A stretch of DNA of 64,000 bases from JAJFUI01 sp963754135 (GCA_963754135.1 CAVWEY010000001.1:372001-436000); one strand, 5' to 3'. Positions 27,204-40,000 are shown, counted from the first letter of the stretch. The notes: generated by a model not told the origin, from the letters alone. Numbers and translations: made by a program.

Positions 27204-28767
27204 CGGTTGTGGTAATGAAGTGGCATCTTAATGTGTGAACCACGTCCGCGCGAACGTCGCACGTGCGTGGCTCCAAGGGCACTTAGAGCATTCGTTACTC
27301 GGATCGGACGAAGATCGGATTCCGCTGAGGGCTGGCCGCTTTAGCGGCCAGTCTGAAACGGATGAAGATTGGAGTCCGATCCGTAAAGCGAGATCACGTG
27401 AAAGCAAGCTCCGCTGTGGAGCGTTGGATTCATGTGGCCAAGCTACTAAGGGCACATGGGGGATGTCTTGGCGTCAGAAGCCGAAGAAGGGCGTGGAAGA
27501 CTGCGATAAGCCCGGGGTAGTTGTCAAACGAGCGTTGATCCCGGGATTCCCGAATTAGCACACACTGAATCCATAGGCGTGTGTCGCGAACGCGGTGAAC
27601 CGAAACATCCAAGTAACCGCTGGAAAAGAAAGAAAAATCGATTTCCCCAGTAGTGGCGAGCGAAAAGGAAAGAGCCCAAACCGCGGGGGTTTTCCCCTGC
27701 GGGGTTGTAGGGTCTCTCACATGGGAGTTACCAAGCTACCAGCTAGCAGAACTGCCTGGAAAGGCAGACCATAGACGGTGACAGTCCGGTACGCGACAGT
27801 GGTGTAGCCTCCCGAGGGGTACCTGAGTAGGTCGGGTCACGTGAAACCCCGACTGAATCCACGGGGACCATCCCGTAAGGCTAAATACTCTCTGACGACC
27901 GATAGTGAACTCAGTAGGGCGACTGAAAGATGGGAAGAACCCCTGCTAGGGGAGGATACTGAACCTGAAACCATGTGCCTACAAGCGGTCGGAGCACTAT
28001 GGCAAGCTTGCTTGCAAAGTGTGACGGCGTGCCTTTTGCATAATGATCCGGCGAGTTACCGTCTGCGGCGTTAGGTTAAGGCCTTACGGGCTGGAGCCAT
28101 AGGGAAACCGAGTCTGAATAGGGCGACACAGTCGTTGGCGGTAGACGCGAATCTGCGTGAACTACCCATGAGCAGGTTGAATCGCGGGTTATACCGCGTG
28201 GAGGACCGAACCCACTTGGGTTGAAAACCGAGGGGATGACTTGTGGGGAGGAGTGAAAGTCTAATCAAACGCAGGGATAGCTCGTTCTCTCCGAAATATT
28301 TTTAGGAATAGCCTCGAGTCACTACGCACCGGGGGTAGAGATACTGAATCGGGTTAGGGGTCCTCCCAGACTACCTTCCTGAACCAAACTCCGAATACCG
28401 GTGCGACTATCTCGGGAGTCAGTCCGCGAGGGATAAGCTTCGCGGTCAAGAGGGAAACAACCCAGACCATCTGCTAAGGTCCCCAAGTCGAACTCAGTCA
28501 CTAAGGAAGTTGAATTGCCGCGACAGCCAGGATGTTGGCTTAGAAGCAGCCACCATTTAAAAAGTGCGTAACAGCTTACTGGCCGAGCAATTCTGCGCCG
28601 ATAATGAACGGGAGTAAGTTCGACGCCGAAGCAGTGGAATCCGCAAGGATTGGTAGGAGAGCGCTGAAGAACAGACACGAGCCGTACCGGAAGGAGCGGT
28701 GGAGGGTTCTTCAGGTGATTATGCCGGAATGAGTAACGATAAGGCAGGTGAGAATCCTGCCCGCCGA

Positions 28768-28815
<48 letters not shown>

Positions 28816-29062
28816 ACCTTAGTCGAGGCCGAAAGGCGTAGACGATGGATGGCAGGTCAACATTCCTGCGCCACTGGTGTGGACTGATGGAGGGACGGCG
28901 TTTGGATGGTGAGCCGTACGAGTAGAAACGTCGGTAGACCGTGTTGCGGTGAGGGATAGGCAAATCCGCCCTCGCAAGCCAAGGCACGGGCTCGAGCGCA
29001 TTTACGTTCGTGAAGTCATCTGAAGAACGTCCAAGAAAAGCTCCTAAAGGTTGAAGCACCGT

Positions 29063-29093
<31 letters not shown>

Positions 29094-29250
29094 ACGAGTA
29101 GTCTAAGGCGAGTCGGGAGAATGGTGGTTAAGGAACTCTGCAAAATGATCCCGTAAGTTCGCGATAAGGGATGCCCTCGGGGGTTTACGCTCCTGGGGGC
29201 CACAGTAAATCGACATCAGCGACTGTTTATCAAAAACACAGGACTCTGCC

Positions 29251-29285
<35 letters not shown>

Positions 29286-29337
29286 CCGGTGCCGGTAGGT
29301 TAAGGAAGAGGGTTAGCCGCAAGGTGAAGCCCGCAAC

Positions 29338-29388
<51 letters not shown>

Positions 29389-29514
29389 GTTCCTTGTCGG
29401 GTAGAATCAACAACTGCCCAAGACGGAAGCGATTCCGTCCTATGTACCGGCTCAAATCGGTGAAGCCCCACCGGCGCATGCAGGTGCGCCGCGGGTAATA
29501 CCAAGGGTAAGATC

Positions 29515-30130
<616 letters not shown>

Positions 30131-30197
30131 ATGTACTGTCTCAACCACCAACCCGGTGAAATTGTAGCCGTGGTGAAGATGCCACGTTCCCGTAGCT

Positions 30198-30233
<36 letters not shown>

Positions 30234-30378
30234 GTATTGGGCTGTGGTGTATTTTGTGTAGGATAGGTGGGAGGCATCGAAGCCGGTGCGCTAGCATCGG
30301 TGGAGCCAACCTTGAAATACCACCCTGAATATACTTTAGTTCTAACTTCGACCCGTGAAGCCGGGCGGAGGACATTTC

Positions 30379-30411
<33 letters not shown>

Positions 30412-30635
30412 AAAAGAGTAACGGAGGAGTTCAAAGGTACCCTCAGCCTGGTTGGCAATCAGGCGTCGAGCGTAAAGGTAGAAGGGTGCTTGACTGCGAG
30501 ACAGATGTGTCGAGCAGATGCGAAAGCAGGACTTAGTGATCCGGTGATCCCGTATGGAAGGGTCATCGCTCATCAGACAAAAGGTACTCTGGGGATAACA
30601 GGCTTATCGCTCCCGAGCGTCCACAGCGGCGGAGC

Positions 30636-30673
<38 letters not shown>

Positions 30674-30722
30674 GTGGAGAAGCTCCCAAGGGTTTGGCTG
30701 TTCGCCAATGAAAGTGGTACGT

Positions 30723-30757
<35 letters not shown>

Positions 30758-31217
30758 CCTATCTGCTATGGGCGCACGAAACTTGCGGAGGTTCTTCTTT
30801 AGTACGAGAGGATTTAGAAGGACGTACCTCTGGTGTGCCAGTTGTCGCGCTAGCGGCACGGCTGGGTAGCTATGTACGGAAAGGATAAACGCTGAAAGCA
30901 TATAAGCGTGAAGCCCTCTCCAAGATCAGGTTTCGTTGCGGTATATCCGCGAAAGCCCCCTGGAAGACTACCAGGTCGATAGGTCGGATGTGTACGCGCA
31001 GCAATGCGCTCAGCTAACCGATACTAACGGGCGAACGCTTGGCCGCATGTATCCAACGCTCCTAAGAGCCCGCGTTAGGATGTCACTTCGTTATCACAAC
31101 CAACCCAGGGGCTAGGGGCCGGTGGGCTAGTGAGCAAATCGCTAAGTCCCCATGCCCCATAAGTCCCATGCCCCTACGTAGCGGCCCGGCCCTTCGCAGT
31201 TGGGCGGCCCGCTCCTT

Positions 31218-31324
31218 TCCGGTGACCATATCCGAAAGGCCACACCCGTTCCCATTCCGAACACGGTAGTTAAGCTTTCGGAGCCGATGGTAGTACCAAA
31301 AGTGCGAGAGTAGGTGTCGCCGGA
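31218..31324 (+). rRNA. rrf: 5S ribosomal RNA
   Basis: Starts TCCGGTGACCATATCCGAAA, with the diagnostic CCACACCCGTTCCCATTCCG and CGAACACGGTAGTTAAGC, and ends GTAGGTGTCGCCGGA; the 5' and 3' ends pair (TCCGGTG with CGCCGGA). The 170-base spacer from 23S has no tRNA, only short CCCATGCCCC-like repeats. Confidence 0.95.
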
Positions 31325-31335
31325 TTTCATTCACG

Positions 31336-31376
31336 AAGCCCCCGAGGGTCCTCGAACCCCGGGGGCTTATGTTTTT
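31336..31376 (+). terminator. Rho-independent terminator after 5S rRNA
   Basis: Stem AAGCCCCCGAGG... with ...CCCCGGGGGCTT around a short loop, followed by ATGTTTTT. It ends the rRNA transcript; the inverse could serve the convergent PEP-CTERM gene. Confidence 0.85.
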
Positions 31377-31411
31377 AGGGCAGCTCAACTGCCACCCCAG
31401 CGGCGGGGCGA

Positions 31412-32673
31412 TCAATGGCGGGTGACGATCTCCAGGATGGCCTGGCGGTTTTCGGGGGACCAGGGCTGCCGGCCTATCCGGCGGCCTTGCCGCCAGACCC
31501 GCATCCCCAGCCAACTCGCCGCCCCCAGCAGCGACCAGACGATCATCGTCGCCGGCTCGGGGATAGCGGCGTAGAGAATCGGATCGTTGTCGTCGTGCGT
31601 TCGTGTCGGTATAGAACGTACCGTCCACGTAACCACTTTGGTCGTCGATGACCCCGTAGGTTGATTTTTCGTTAGCCGTCTGGCCGGATTCATTAGTGAC
31701 GTAAAATCCTCCACTGGCCGTGACGGCTATGCCGGACAACGCGCCGCCGCCCGACTGCCCGGTAGGATCAAGTTGCAGGGCAGCCCAGGGCACCGTTATC
31801 GTTGGCGATTCGAGCGACAGGGTTGCGATGTCAACCTCGCTGATTTGTCGCTGCGTGGCCTGCGTAATCAGGGCGGATGTGCCGTCAAAACCGATGTCCA
31901 TTGGGGTGGCGATGCTCCCAATAGTTTGGTATGACGATCCGTTGCTGGCAACTACATAGACGGCGTTCGTGCCGTTGCCGGCGACCCAGACCCGTCCGGT
32001 CGAATCGACTTCCACTCCGCGGAGGCTCGCGCCCGCGGGGAGCGAGACCGTTCCATTGACGCCAAAGCTGGTGTCGACCGCCGCCGCGGTTACCGCCCCC
32101 CCGGCTTCTGTCAGCTTGTAGCGCGTTAGGGTGCTGTTGTCACGGCCGGAAGTGTACAGCAGCAATTGGCCGCCCTGGCGCACGGTTGCCACGCCCTCCA
32201 CGTCCGTGCTGCCGGCCAGATTGGTGATGGTAAGTTCCTGGGTGCTCAAATTGGCGTTGAAAACTTGGATGGAGTTGTTACCATTCGCCGCGTATACCCG
32301 CCCCTGGTCGTCGGTGGCGATGGCCTTGCCGCGGCAGGCCGTGGTCTCGGCCACGGTGGCGGCACCGTAGTTTGTTTGGGGCAGGCCGCTGAGCAAGGTC
32401 AGGTCGATCATGCGGATCTCGCCCCCGCTGGGGCTACCGCCATCGTTGTTATATCCGGCGTACAGGTATTGCCCGTTCGGAGAGAGCGCCAGCCCACGAT
32501 CGTCACGCGGGGAGCTAAACTGATTCTCCCCCTAGGACCGTTTGACTCTGGTTGATCATATACGGCACCGACCAGACTAGGCTGCCCGGGTCGATCGACG
32601 CCTGGACCGAAGTGGCGGCGAAACATAAGCCCACCAGTGCGGTGAGTACAAGAAGCTGTTTCACGGGTTTCAT
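31412..32673 (-). CDS. PEP-CTERM protein with beta-propeller-like body, two frameshifts
   Basis: Starts MKPVKQLLVLTALVGLCFAA, a signal peptide ending VQA. The body has repeated blades of the kind RGLALSPNGQYLYAGYN, DDQGRVYAANGN and DSTGRVWVAGNG, suggesting a secreted beta-propeller. The end is AAIPEPATMIVWSLLGAASW followed by a basic tail and about 25 extra residues. Breaks: near 32523, a run of five G where four keep the frame; and near 31605, where AACGCACGAC would read on as HDDNDPILYAA if two bases (perhaps one GC of a GCGC) were restored. GGAGCAAACCT precedes the ATG. It lies 1 kb upstream of, and divergent from, the exosortase gene. Confidence 0.78.
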
Positions 32674-32739
32674 AGGTTTGCTCCAAATAAAGTTGCTTGC
32701 CAAGGGGTGCCGGAACCAATCTGACGCCTGTCTGTAAGC

Positions 32740-32770
32740 CTATAGCCCGCCGAGCGGCGATTCCTGACAA
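32740..32770 (+). repeat. 31-bp motif, copy 1
   Basis: CTATAGCCCGCCGAGCGGCG followed by ATTCCTGACAA. Copy 2 at 33209-33239 differs at about three positions. Both have the same orientation, 469 bases apart. Confidence 0.7.
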
Positions 32771-33208
32771 AGAAAATCTCGAAATACGCCGAAAGCGGGG
32801 GTGAAAGGCGGCTTTTCGCATGATTTGCCGGCGAAAAGGCGGTGAAACGGGCGGGTTTCGGACGGAACGTGACGGGGAGGGTACGGAGTACAGAGTGCCG
32901 GGTGCGGAATGGTGAGGGCGGAAACGCGGTCGGTGGCGGAATGGGGCGGAGGAGCACGCAATAACAACCCCTTGCCCTCCCCAACTCCTCGCCGAATCCT
33001 TGCGCGGAACTCTCGGCTTTCTCACGAACGGGCAATCGTCCTGAAACAACGGCGTGCTAGCGTACTCGTTCGAGTTGTTGGCGGGCTGTGCGCCCACGTG
33101 CGGTTCGAGTTGCACTTCACGGGCCACGGGGAGATGGCCTTTGTGTGACAAATGTTCACTGAAAGCGGGCCGGTTGTGCGAGTGTAGGCAGGCGAGCGGG
33201 CAAGTTGT

Positions 33209-33239
33209 CTATAGCCCGCCGATGGACGATTCCTGACAA
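33209..33239 (+). repeat. 31-bp motif, copy 2
   Basis: CTATAGCCCGCCGATGGACG followed by ATTCCTGACAA, matching copy 1 at 32740-32770. This copy provides the left arm of the hairpin at 33216-33258. Confidence 0.7.
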
Positions 33240-33258
33240 TCGGCGGAAGAATTTTTTT
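33216..33258 (+). terminator. Hairpin with T-run (terminator-like)
   Basis: Arms CCGCCGAT (33216-33223) and ATCGGCGG (33239-33246) with a 15-base loop, then AAGAATTTTTTT. It would stop plus-strand transcription well before the exosortase gene; no plus-strand gene lies before it, so it may end a small RNA or act as an attenuator. Confidence 0.45.
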
Positions 33259-33354
33259 CGATTGGGCAAGAATTTCCCGGAACCTTAGCCCTGCGGTGGG
33301 GGAAAATGACGATTCCGAAGCCCCAATCGAGGTATTTATGGGGGGGTCGCTAGT

Positions 33355-33383
33355 TTGACATTTCCTTTCGCACTAGCTAGCTT
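33355..33383 (+). promoter_or_regulatory. Possible promoter for the exosortase/EPS locus
   Basis: TTGACA at 33355-33360, 17-base spacer, TAGCTT at 33378-33383. The -35 is perfect, the -10 poor. It would give an untranslated leader of about 340 bases before the GTG at 33734. Confidence 0.35.
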
Positions 33384-33733
33384 AAGGGTCTTGCTGGCGA
33401 ACTGATCAGCAGTTTGCCTATGGCCTTTTTGTTTGGGGGGACGGCGTTGTTGGAGCGGCAGTACAATTGCCGCCCCAACAAAGAGAGTTCCGGAGCAGTC
33501 GCGAGGTTGGCCGATGGTCGGCCGGATTGAGGCCCGTGGAGTCGACGGCAAGTCTTCGAATACGGGTTGGGCGCAAGGATGTTTCGCACGGACGTGAACG
33601 GGATCGTGTTGCCACACATTGCGTTGGCGCGAGGGGTTTTTCTGCCGCTCGCGCCACCCACGGGAACGGAGTGTGCCCTGAGCAGGCGACGGACGAGCAT
33701 CGGCGGGATTAGCCTTCATAACTGCACGGCACC

Positions 33734-34636
33734 GTGAACTTGCGCCAATTTTGGGTGGTTTGCGGGCTGGTTCTGGCGGCGGCGTTTGCCTGGGCGTACT
33801 GGCCCACGCTCGTGAGCCTGGTTGGGGCGTGGAACCGCGAGCCGGATTACTCGCACGGATTCTTCGTGGCGCCGTTGGCGGTGTATTTTCTGTGGGCCAG
33901 GCGGGACCGCTATCCGGGCTCGGCACGTCACGCGGAGCGTGACGAGTACATTGCCGGCCCGGCGTGGCTGGGGCTCTTGCTGGTGGCGGCCAGCGTCGCG
34001 GTGCGGGTCTACGGGGCCCACTTCTATCTCGACGCCCTGGACGGCTGGTCGATCTTGTTGTGGGTGGCCGGGGTGGTGTGGCTGCTGGGGGGATGGAAGG
34101 TGATGTGGTGGGCCGCCCCATCCATCGCCTTCCTGTGGTTCATGGTGCCGCTGCCATTCCGCGTGGAGCGTTGGCTGAGCCTGCCGTTGCAAGGGGCGGC
34201 CACCAAGCTGAGCTGCTGGATTTTGCAGGCCCTGGGGCAGCCGGCGCTGGCGGAGGGGCACACCATCATTCTCGGCCAGAACCAACTCGAAGTGGAGCAG
34301 GCGTGCTCCGGGCTGCGGATTTTCGTGGGGATCGTGGCTCTGGCGTTCGCCTACGCGATCGTAATGCGGCGGGCGTGGTGGGAAAAGGCCCTGCTGCTCT
34401 TGAGCGCCGTGCCGATCGCCCTGCTGGCCAACGCGGCGCGGATCGTTTCGACCGGGTTGCTCTACCAGTACGTATCCGGCGAGGCGGCCAAGAAGTTTTC
34501 GCACGACGCGGCGGGCTGGGTGATGATCCTGTTTGCGGCCGGGCTGTTCGGGCTGGTGTTGTTGTACTTGTCGCGGCTGGTCCGCGAGGTCGAACTGGTC
34601 GGGGTCGGCGACGTGGTCCGCCGGCAGCGGCGTTAG
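33734..34636 (+). CDS. Exosortase (EpsH family)
   Basis: Membrane transpeptidase-like enzyme that handles PEP-CTERM proteins. The 300-residue protein has about eight hydrophobic segments and the catalytic triad of the family: Cys191 in VEQACSGLRIF, Arg236 in LLANAARIVSTG and His257 in KKFSHDAAGW. The early motif DYSHGFFVAPLAVYFLW is also typical. GTG at 33734 is the only good start. Residues about 62-74 (SARHAERDEYIA) come from a dispersed repeat inserted in a loop. It is the first gene of the polysaccharide locus and presumably processes the two PEP-CTERM proteins of this window. Exact exosortase subtype not determined. Confidence 0.92.
   Translation: MNLRQFWVVCGLVLAAAFAWAYWPTLVSLVGAWNREPDYSHGFFVAPLAVYFLWARRDRYPGSARHAERDEYIAGPAWLGLLLVAASVAVRVYGAHFYLDALDGWSILLWVAGVVWLLGGWKVMWWAAPSIAFLWFMVPLPFRVERWLSLPLQGAATKLSCWILQALGQPALAEGHTIILGQNQLEVEQACSGLRIFVGIVALAFAYAIVMRRAWWEKALLLLSAVPIALLANAARIVSTGLLYQYVSGEAAKKFSHDAAGWVMILFAAGLFGLVLLYLSRLVREVELVGVGDVVRRQRR
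33921..33957. repeat. Dispersed repeat inside the exosortase gene
   Basis: GGCACGTCACGCGGAGCGTGACGAGTACATT: inverted GTCACGC/GCGTGAC followed by TACATT, the layout of the copies at 9481, 16003 and 22271. Read in frame. Confidence 0.7.
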
Positions 34637-34657
34637 CCGGTTAGGGGGTCGAGAACT

Positions 34658-36903
34658 ATGTCCCAAATGCAAGTGGTTCCGTTGCGGAACGTTCCGCGGC
34701 CGGCCGCCGGGCCGGAGCAGAACCTGACGACGCAGTTCGTGGCGGGCGCGCTGCGGCGTTGGTGGAAGACCGCCACCCCGCTGGGCCTGTTGCTGGCGGC
34801 CGTGGGCGGGCTGACGGTCTATCTCCTGTTCAGGCCGGTCTACGAAGCGGCGGCCTGGTTCAAGATCGAAGAGCGGACGCCCTTCCTGGCGTTCGAGACC
34901 AAGGACGAGGGGCGGTCGAAAGTGTTCTTCCAGACGCAGATCGAGACCATCCGCAGCCCGTTGGTGCTCGGTCCGGTGATCAAGCAGCCGGAAATCGCCC
35001 GCCAGCCGCAGATTGCCCGCGAGCCGGACAAAGTGGCATGGCTGGGCAAACAGATCAAAGTGACCTCGGTGGGCGAGTCGGAGTTGTTCCGCATCCTGTA
35101 CACGGCTCCCGATCCCAAGGACGCCGCTGCGGTGGTCAACGCAGTGACGGAATCGTATTTCAAGCTCCGCGACCAGAGCGACACGGAGCGGAACCAGCGG
35201 ATCATCGACCTCCTGAGCCAGGAGCAGGAGAAACGGTCGAAGGAAGTCATGCGGCTGCGCGACACCCTCCGCAGTCTGGCCAAGGACGCCACCGACAAGG
35301 ACCCGTATTCGGGAAAGACGCAAGCCGAATCGCTCCAGAAGCATCCGCTGGCCGATCTCGAAGGGCGTTTGATCGCGGCGCAGGTGGAAGGAGCGGTGCT
35401 GGAGGCGAGGATCAAGGCGGCCGAGGAGGAGTTGGACGAGAAGCAGAGGGCGGCGGATGCGGTGCCGGCCACCCTGTTGTCCGATCAGGAAAAGGCCCTG
35501 CGGGACGTCATGGTCAGCCGCATCGTCGAAGAGAGCCCCGAAATCCGGCGGCAGAACGAGATCATCGCCGCCAAGCGGTCGAGGCTGACCGATGCCGAAC
35601 GGGTGATGGTCAGGGGGAAGCGGCCGCCGGGTTACGAGCGGCTCCTGGGCGAGATCCGCGGTGACGAGGCGGCGCTCGAGCGGCTGCGGAAGGAGTTGAG
35701 GGGGCGGGCGGTCAATGAGGCCGAGGCGTCGATCATTGCCAAACGGACCGAGGCCGGATCGGTCCAGACCGAACGCCGGACCGAAGAGCTGTCCAAGCTG
35801 CGGTCGGACCGCGGAGCCGCCCGCGTGATGGAACAGATCCTCCAGGAGCGCTACGACAAGGAGCACAAACAGGTCGAGCAGAGCAGCGGCGAGACGATGG
35901 AATTGGGGTTCAAGCGCGACGAGCTGGTGCGGGCGGAAAAGGTGTTCGAGTTGATCGCGCAGCGGGCGCTGCAGCTTCAGACGGAGCGGGCGCGCCGGCG
36001 CGGGTCACGCTGATGCAGCCGGCGGAACCGCCCGCCACTCCCGTCGAAGTGTTCCCTTACCGGAACATGACGTTGGCGGTGCTGGCCGGTCTCTGCCTGC
36101 CGTTCGCGCTGGTGGTGGCTTGGGAGCGGCTGGTGGGGCGCGTGAGCGACTCGCTCACGCTCGAGCGGCAGTCGCACGTTTCCGTGCTGGGCGAGATCGC
36201 CCACCTGCCGGTGCGGACCCCCGTGGCCCACAGTTCGGCCAGCGCCCGGATCAGGCACGATTTGCGGCTCTTCGAGGAGAGCATCGACAGCCTGCGCACC
36301 AGCCTGACGCTTTCCGAGGAGTTCGGGAACCTGAGGGTGCTGGCGGTCACCAGCGCGGCCAACCGCGAAGGAAAGACCAGCGTCGCCTCGCAACTGGCGG
36401 TGAGCTTCACGCGGGCGACGGGAAAGCCGTTGCTGTTGATCGACGGCGACATGCGCTGCCCGGACATCCACAACGTGTTTGACGTTCCGCTGGAGCCGGG
36501 GTTGGCCAAGGTGCTCAGCGGCGAGTGCAGTCTGGAGGAGGCCATCGTCACCAGTTGGAGCGATCTGGTGCATCTACTGCCGGCCGGCAGGCTGGAAGTC
36601 AGTCCGCACAGTCTGTTGGGGAACGGGGCGTGGACGTCGCTCATGGCCAAGATTCCCCCCTTCTACCGCTACGTATTGATCGATACGCCGCCGGTGCTCT
36701 CGGCCAGCGAAGCGTTGGTGCTGGCGAAGTCGGCCGACGCCTCGCTGGTGTGCGTGATGCGCGACGTCAGCCGGGTGGACCAGATCCGCCGGATCCTCGA
36801 CCGGCTGGCGGCGGCGGGCGGCCATCCCGTCGGCCTGGTGCTCAACGGGGTTCCGGCCAAGAACTACTCCTATCGTTGGGGCGACTATAGCTACACCCGG
36901 TAA
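34658..36903 (+). CDS. Wzz-like chain-length protein fused to BY-kinase, one frameshift
   Basis: Polysaccharide co-polymerase with tyrosine autokinase, about 748 residues, controlling chain length and export. First part: a helix at about 40-60 (TPLGLLLAAVGGLTVYLLF), then a long periplasmic coiled coil. Second part, in another frame: a second helix (MTLAVLAGLCLPFALVVAWE), then VTSAANREGKTSVASQLA (Walker A), LLLIDGDMRCPDIH (Walker A') and YVLIDTPPVL (Walker B). The tail KNYSYRWGDYSYTR carries the Tyr cluster that is autophosphorylated. The first frame stops at 36013; reading resumes smoothly (APARVTLMQPAEPP) if one base is restored in GGCGCGCCGGCGCG at about 35992. So this is one gene, not two. 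Confidence 0.85.
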
Positions 36904-36931
36904 TGGGTCCGTGTTGCGGACAGTCCTGGGA

Positions 36932-37018
36932 CGGGTGCCATGCCCACGCTTGCCGTGGGCATGTGGCCGCCGTGCCGCGCATTCGCCATGCCCACGGCAA
37001 GCGTGGGCATGGCACCCG
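36932..37018. repeat. Palindromic repeat, 'GGGTGCCATGCCCACGC' type
   Basis: Perfect inverted arms of 32 bases, CGGGTGCCATGCCCACGCTT... and ...GCGTGGGCATGGCACCCG, each with an inner hairpin, 23 bases apart. It occupies the gap between the kinase and TPR genes and may attenuate or stabilise the transcript there. Confidence 0.85.
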
Positions 37019-37056
37019 ACTTCCGGCAAGAGGAACTACTGAGGGAGAGTAACCCA

Positions 37057-40000
37057 ATGGACAATTCAGATACGCGTAGATCGCCACCGCCGGCCAAGGC
37101 CGGGATCAGACGGGTTCTGAACACGCGGCTGTTGGTGGAGACGCTGATCGTGGCCGCCATCATCGGACCGGCAGCGTACTTCTGGTACTGGTGGCAAGTG
37201 AAGCGGACCGCCGACGCCTGGCTCGTGCAGGCCACGAAAAAGACCGAAGAGAAAGACGACGCCGCGGCCTCGCAATACTATTTTCAATATCTGAAGCTCC
37301 ACCCCGACAACGCCGACGTCCAGGTGCTGCTGGCGGAGAGCTACGACCGCGCCACCAAGGACGTGACGGGCAAGAAGCAAGCGGTCGAATACTATTACCA
37401 GGCGCTCGGGGTGGCCCCGGCCGACAAGCAACGCGAGCTGCGCCGCCGGCTGGCCGAATTGCTGATCGAGTTGCGGCGCTTTGGGCCAGCCGAGGAAGAG
37501 GCCCGCGAGCTTCTCAAACGCGACCCGAATGATCCGCAAGGCTGGCGGCTCGTGGCCCTGTCGCTCTATGGACAATCGCGGGCGGGCGGGCTCACCCAAG
37601 GGCGGAGTCCGACGCTGGTGGGCGAGGCGTTCGAGCGGGCACTGAAGCTCAATCCGGGCGACGTGGAAACCACCGACATCTTCGCCCGCATCTGTCGCGC
37701 ACAACCGCAGTTGCTCGGCGAGAAGCAACAGGCCCTTTCCGACGCCGAGCGGCAACGGTTGGCCGACGGCATTATGGACGCAATGGTGGCCGCCAATCCC
37801 CAAAGCGCCGAGGCGCGGCTGGCCCACTACCGTTACCGGCTGACCACTCCCAAGACGGATTTGGCCGCCGCCAAGACGGATTTGGCCGCCGCCAAGGAGG
37901 ATTTGGCGGCTGCCCTGAAGGATAATCCCAACGACTTGAAGGTCGTCCTGCACGCCGCCTATCAGGCGCAGCGCGACGCGGAATCGGCGAAACGGGACGG
38001 CGTGGCGCCCGAGAAGGTGCAAGCCTACCTGGAGCAAGCCGGCAAGCACTACCGGCGGGCCATCGAGATTTCGCCGTCAGACGAAACGGCGTACGTGGGC
38101 CTGGGCGAATTGTACCTGAGGCAGGGCAAGTCGAAGGATGCCCTGGCGACGTGGCGGCTCGGCCTGGAGAAGGCCAAGAAGGATAGCATTGAGTTGAATG
38201 TCCGCTTGGCGGACCTCCTCATCGCCCAAGGGCAGTTGGAGGAAGCCGATAAGACGATTGGCTCCTTGGAGCGGACCGCCGAACAGATCGGCCCGAGCCC
38301 GAACGTTCCCCAGCCGGCGAAGCTCGCGTTTAGACGTACGAATGATCTTCTGCGGGCGAAATTGCTGGTCGCCAAGCGGCTGTATCTGGAGGCGATTCCG
38401 GTGCTGCGGCGCGTGGCGGTTGGTCAGCAAACCGCGGCCGCCGAAGTCGCCCGCAGCCGGCAAGCCTGGCAATTGCTGGCCAGCGCCTATGCCGCCGTCG
38501 GCCAGTGGGACCAGGCGGCGACGGCCTACGAGCAAGCGGCCGAGTTGGCGCCCGAGGTCGGTTGGCTGCGCGCGATGGCGGCCAGCGCCTGGGCCACGGC
38601 CGGCCGGCCGGACGCGGCGGAGCGGGACTATGAACAGGCCCTTAAGCTCGGCGCCCCGCCGGAGACCTGGCTCGCTCTGGCCGGCGTGCGGCTCCAGCGG
38701 CAGCTTCGCCTGCCCAAGACGGACCAAGACGGGAACCCTGCCAGAGACTGGCGTCCGTTCAACGAGGCCCTGGCGGAGGCCAAAAAGGCCCAGGAGAAGA
38801 AGCCGCCGGCCGACCCCTGGCGGCTCGCGCTGCTGGAGGCCGAGTACCTCGTCGCCCGCGGCGAGGAGAAGGGACAACCGGCCCAGGGAATTCGTGACGC
38901 CGTCGCACTGTACCACGCCGCCGAACGGGAACACCCCGACGCTCCCGGCCTGCTGTTGGCGCTGGCCGTGGCCTACCAGCGGCTTGATCAGCCCGCCGAT
39001 GCGGACCGGATCGTGCAACGGCTGGAAGGGATGAAGGGGCAAGCGGAGGCGGCTTGTTTATTGCGGGCCAGGCTGGCGGCCGGCCGCAAACAATACGACG
39101 AGGCGCGGAAGGTGCTGACCCAGGGCCTCGAGACGCTGACCGAAGAGGCTGCGTCCTGCCCTGCGGCGCGAACTCGTCCAGCTTGCGTTGCGCGAGGGCC
39201 GGCCCGATCAAGCCCGCCAGCAGTTGCTCAATCTCCACGAAAAGGAGCCGAATAGCCGGGAATGGGTGCTGCGGCTGGCGGAACTGGCCCTCGAATCGGG
39301 GAAGCTCCCCGAGGTCGAACAGCGGGAGGCCGAGCTGCGCAAGCTGGAAGGCGAGGACGGCGTGTTTTGGCGGTACTATCAGGCCCGCCGTTTGCTGGCC
39401 GAGGCCAGCGGTTCCGACGACGCCAAGCTCGCTGAGGCCTCCAAACTCCAGACTTTCATCCAGAATCAGCGCCCTTCCTGGCCGACAGCCTACCTGCTCC
39501 AAGGGCTGCTGTCGGAGGCCGGCGGCAAGTTTGAGCAGGCGGCGGAAGCCTATCAGGAGGCGATCCGCCTGGGAGAACGGCTTCCCCTGGCCTACCAGCG
39601 GGCGATCTCGTTGCTGCTGCTGACCGGCCGGGCAGAGGAGGCGGACCACTACTTGCTGTTGATGCAAGACCAGATTGCCCCTTCGGAAACGCTTACTTCG
39701 CTGGAGATGGTCGTGGCGGCGAGGCGGGGCCAGATCGATCGGGCCCTGGACGCCGCCCGCCGCGGCGCGGAGCAGCGCCCCAAGGATCCGCTGGCCCATC
39801 TCTGGCTCGGCCAAGTGCTCTTGACGGCCGACAAGGCCGGGGAGGCAGAAGCCGAACTGAAAGGGGCCGTCGCGCTGGCGCCCGACGACGCCCGCACCTT
39901 GGGCGGGCTGCTCGATTTCTACGTCCGTACGCAGAACCCCGGACTGGCACGCGAGACGCTCCAGGCGATCGGCAAGAATGAAAAGCTGAGCAAGGCTCAG

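Larger units (their letters stand above)
32674..33733. other. One-kilobase non-coding gap between PEP-CTERM and exosortase genes
   Basis: No open frame here looks like a gene on either strand. It contains two copies of a 31-base motif, a hairpin with T-run and a possible promoter, listed separately. The remainder has GA-rich and GC-rich stretches with no homology I recognise. As it separates two divergent genes of one sorting system it is the obvious place for their regulation. Confidence 0.55.

Noticed and set aside
31048..31217. tRNA gene in the 23S-5S spacer
   Set aside because: No cloverleaf or TTCGA-type T-loop was found; the spacer is made of short C-rich repeats.
33400..33712. Short open frames before the exosortase gene
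   Set aside because: No similarity to known proteins, no ribosome sites, and composition unlike neighbouring genes.
36013..36903. Separate kinase gene beginning at 36013
   Set aside because: The reading frame continues smoothly from the Wzz part when one base is restored at GCGC, as in fused BY-kinases.
36940..37056. Upstream extension of the TPR protein
   Set aside because: It is encoded by the palindromic repeat; the ATG at 37057 has a good ribosome site and begins the anchor region.
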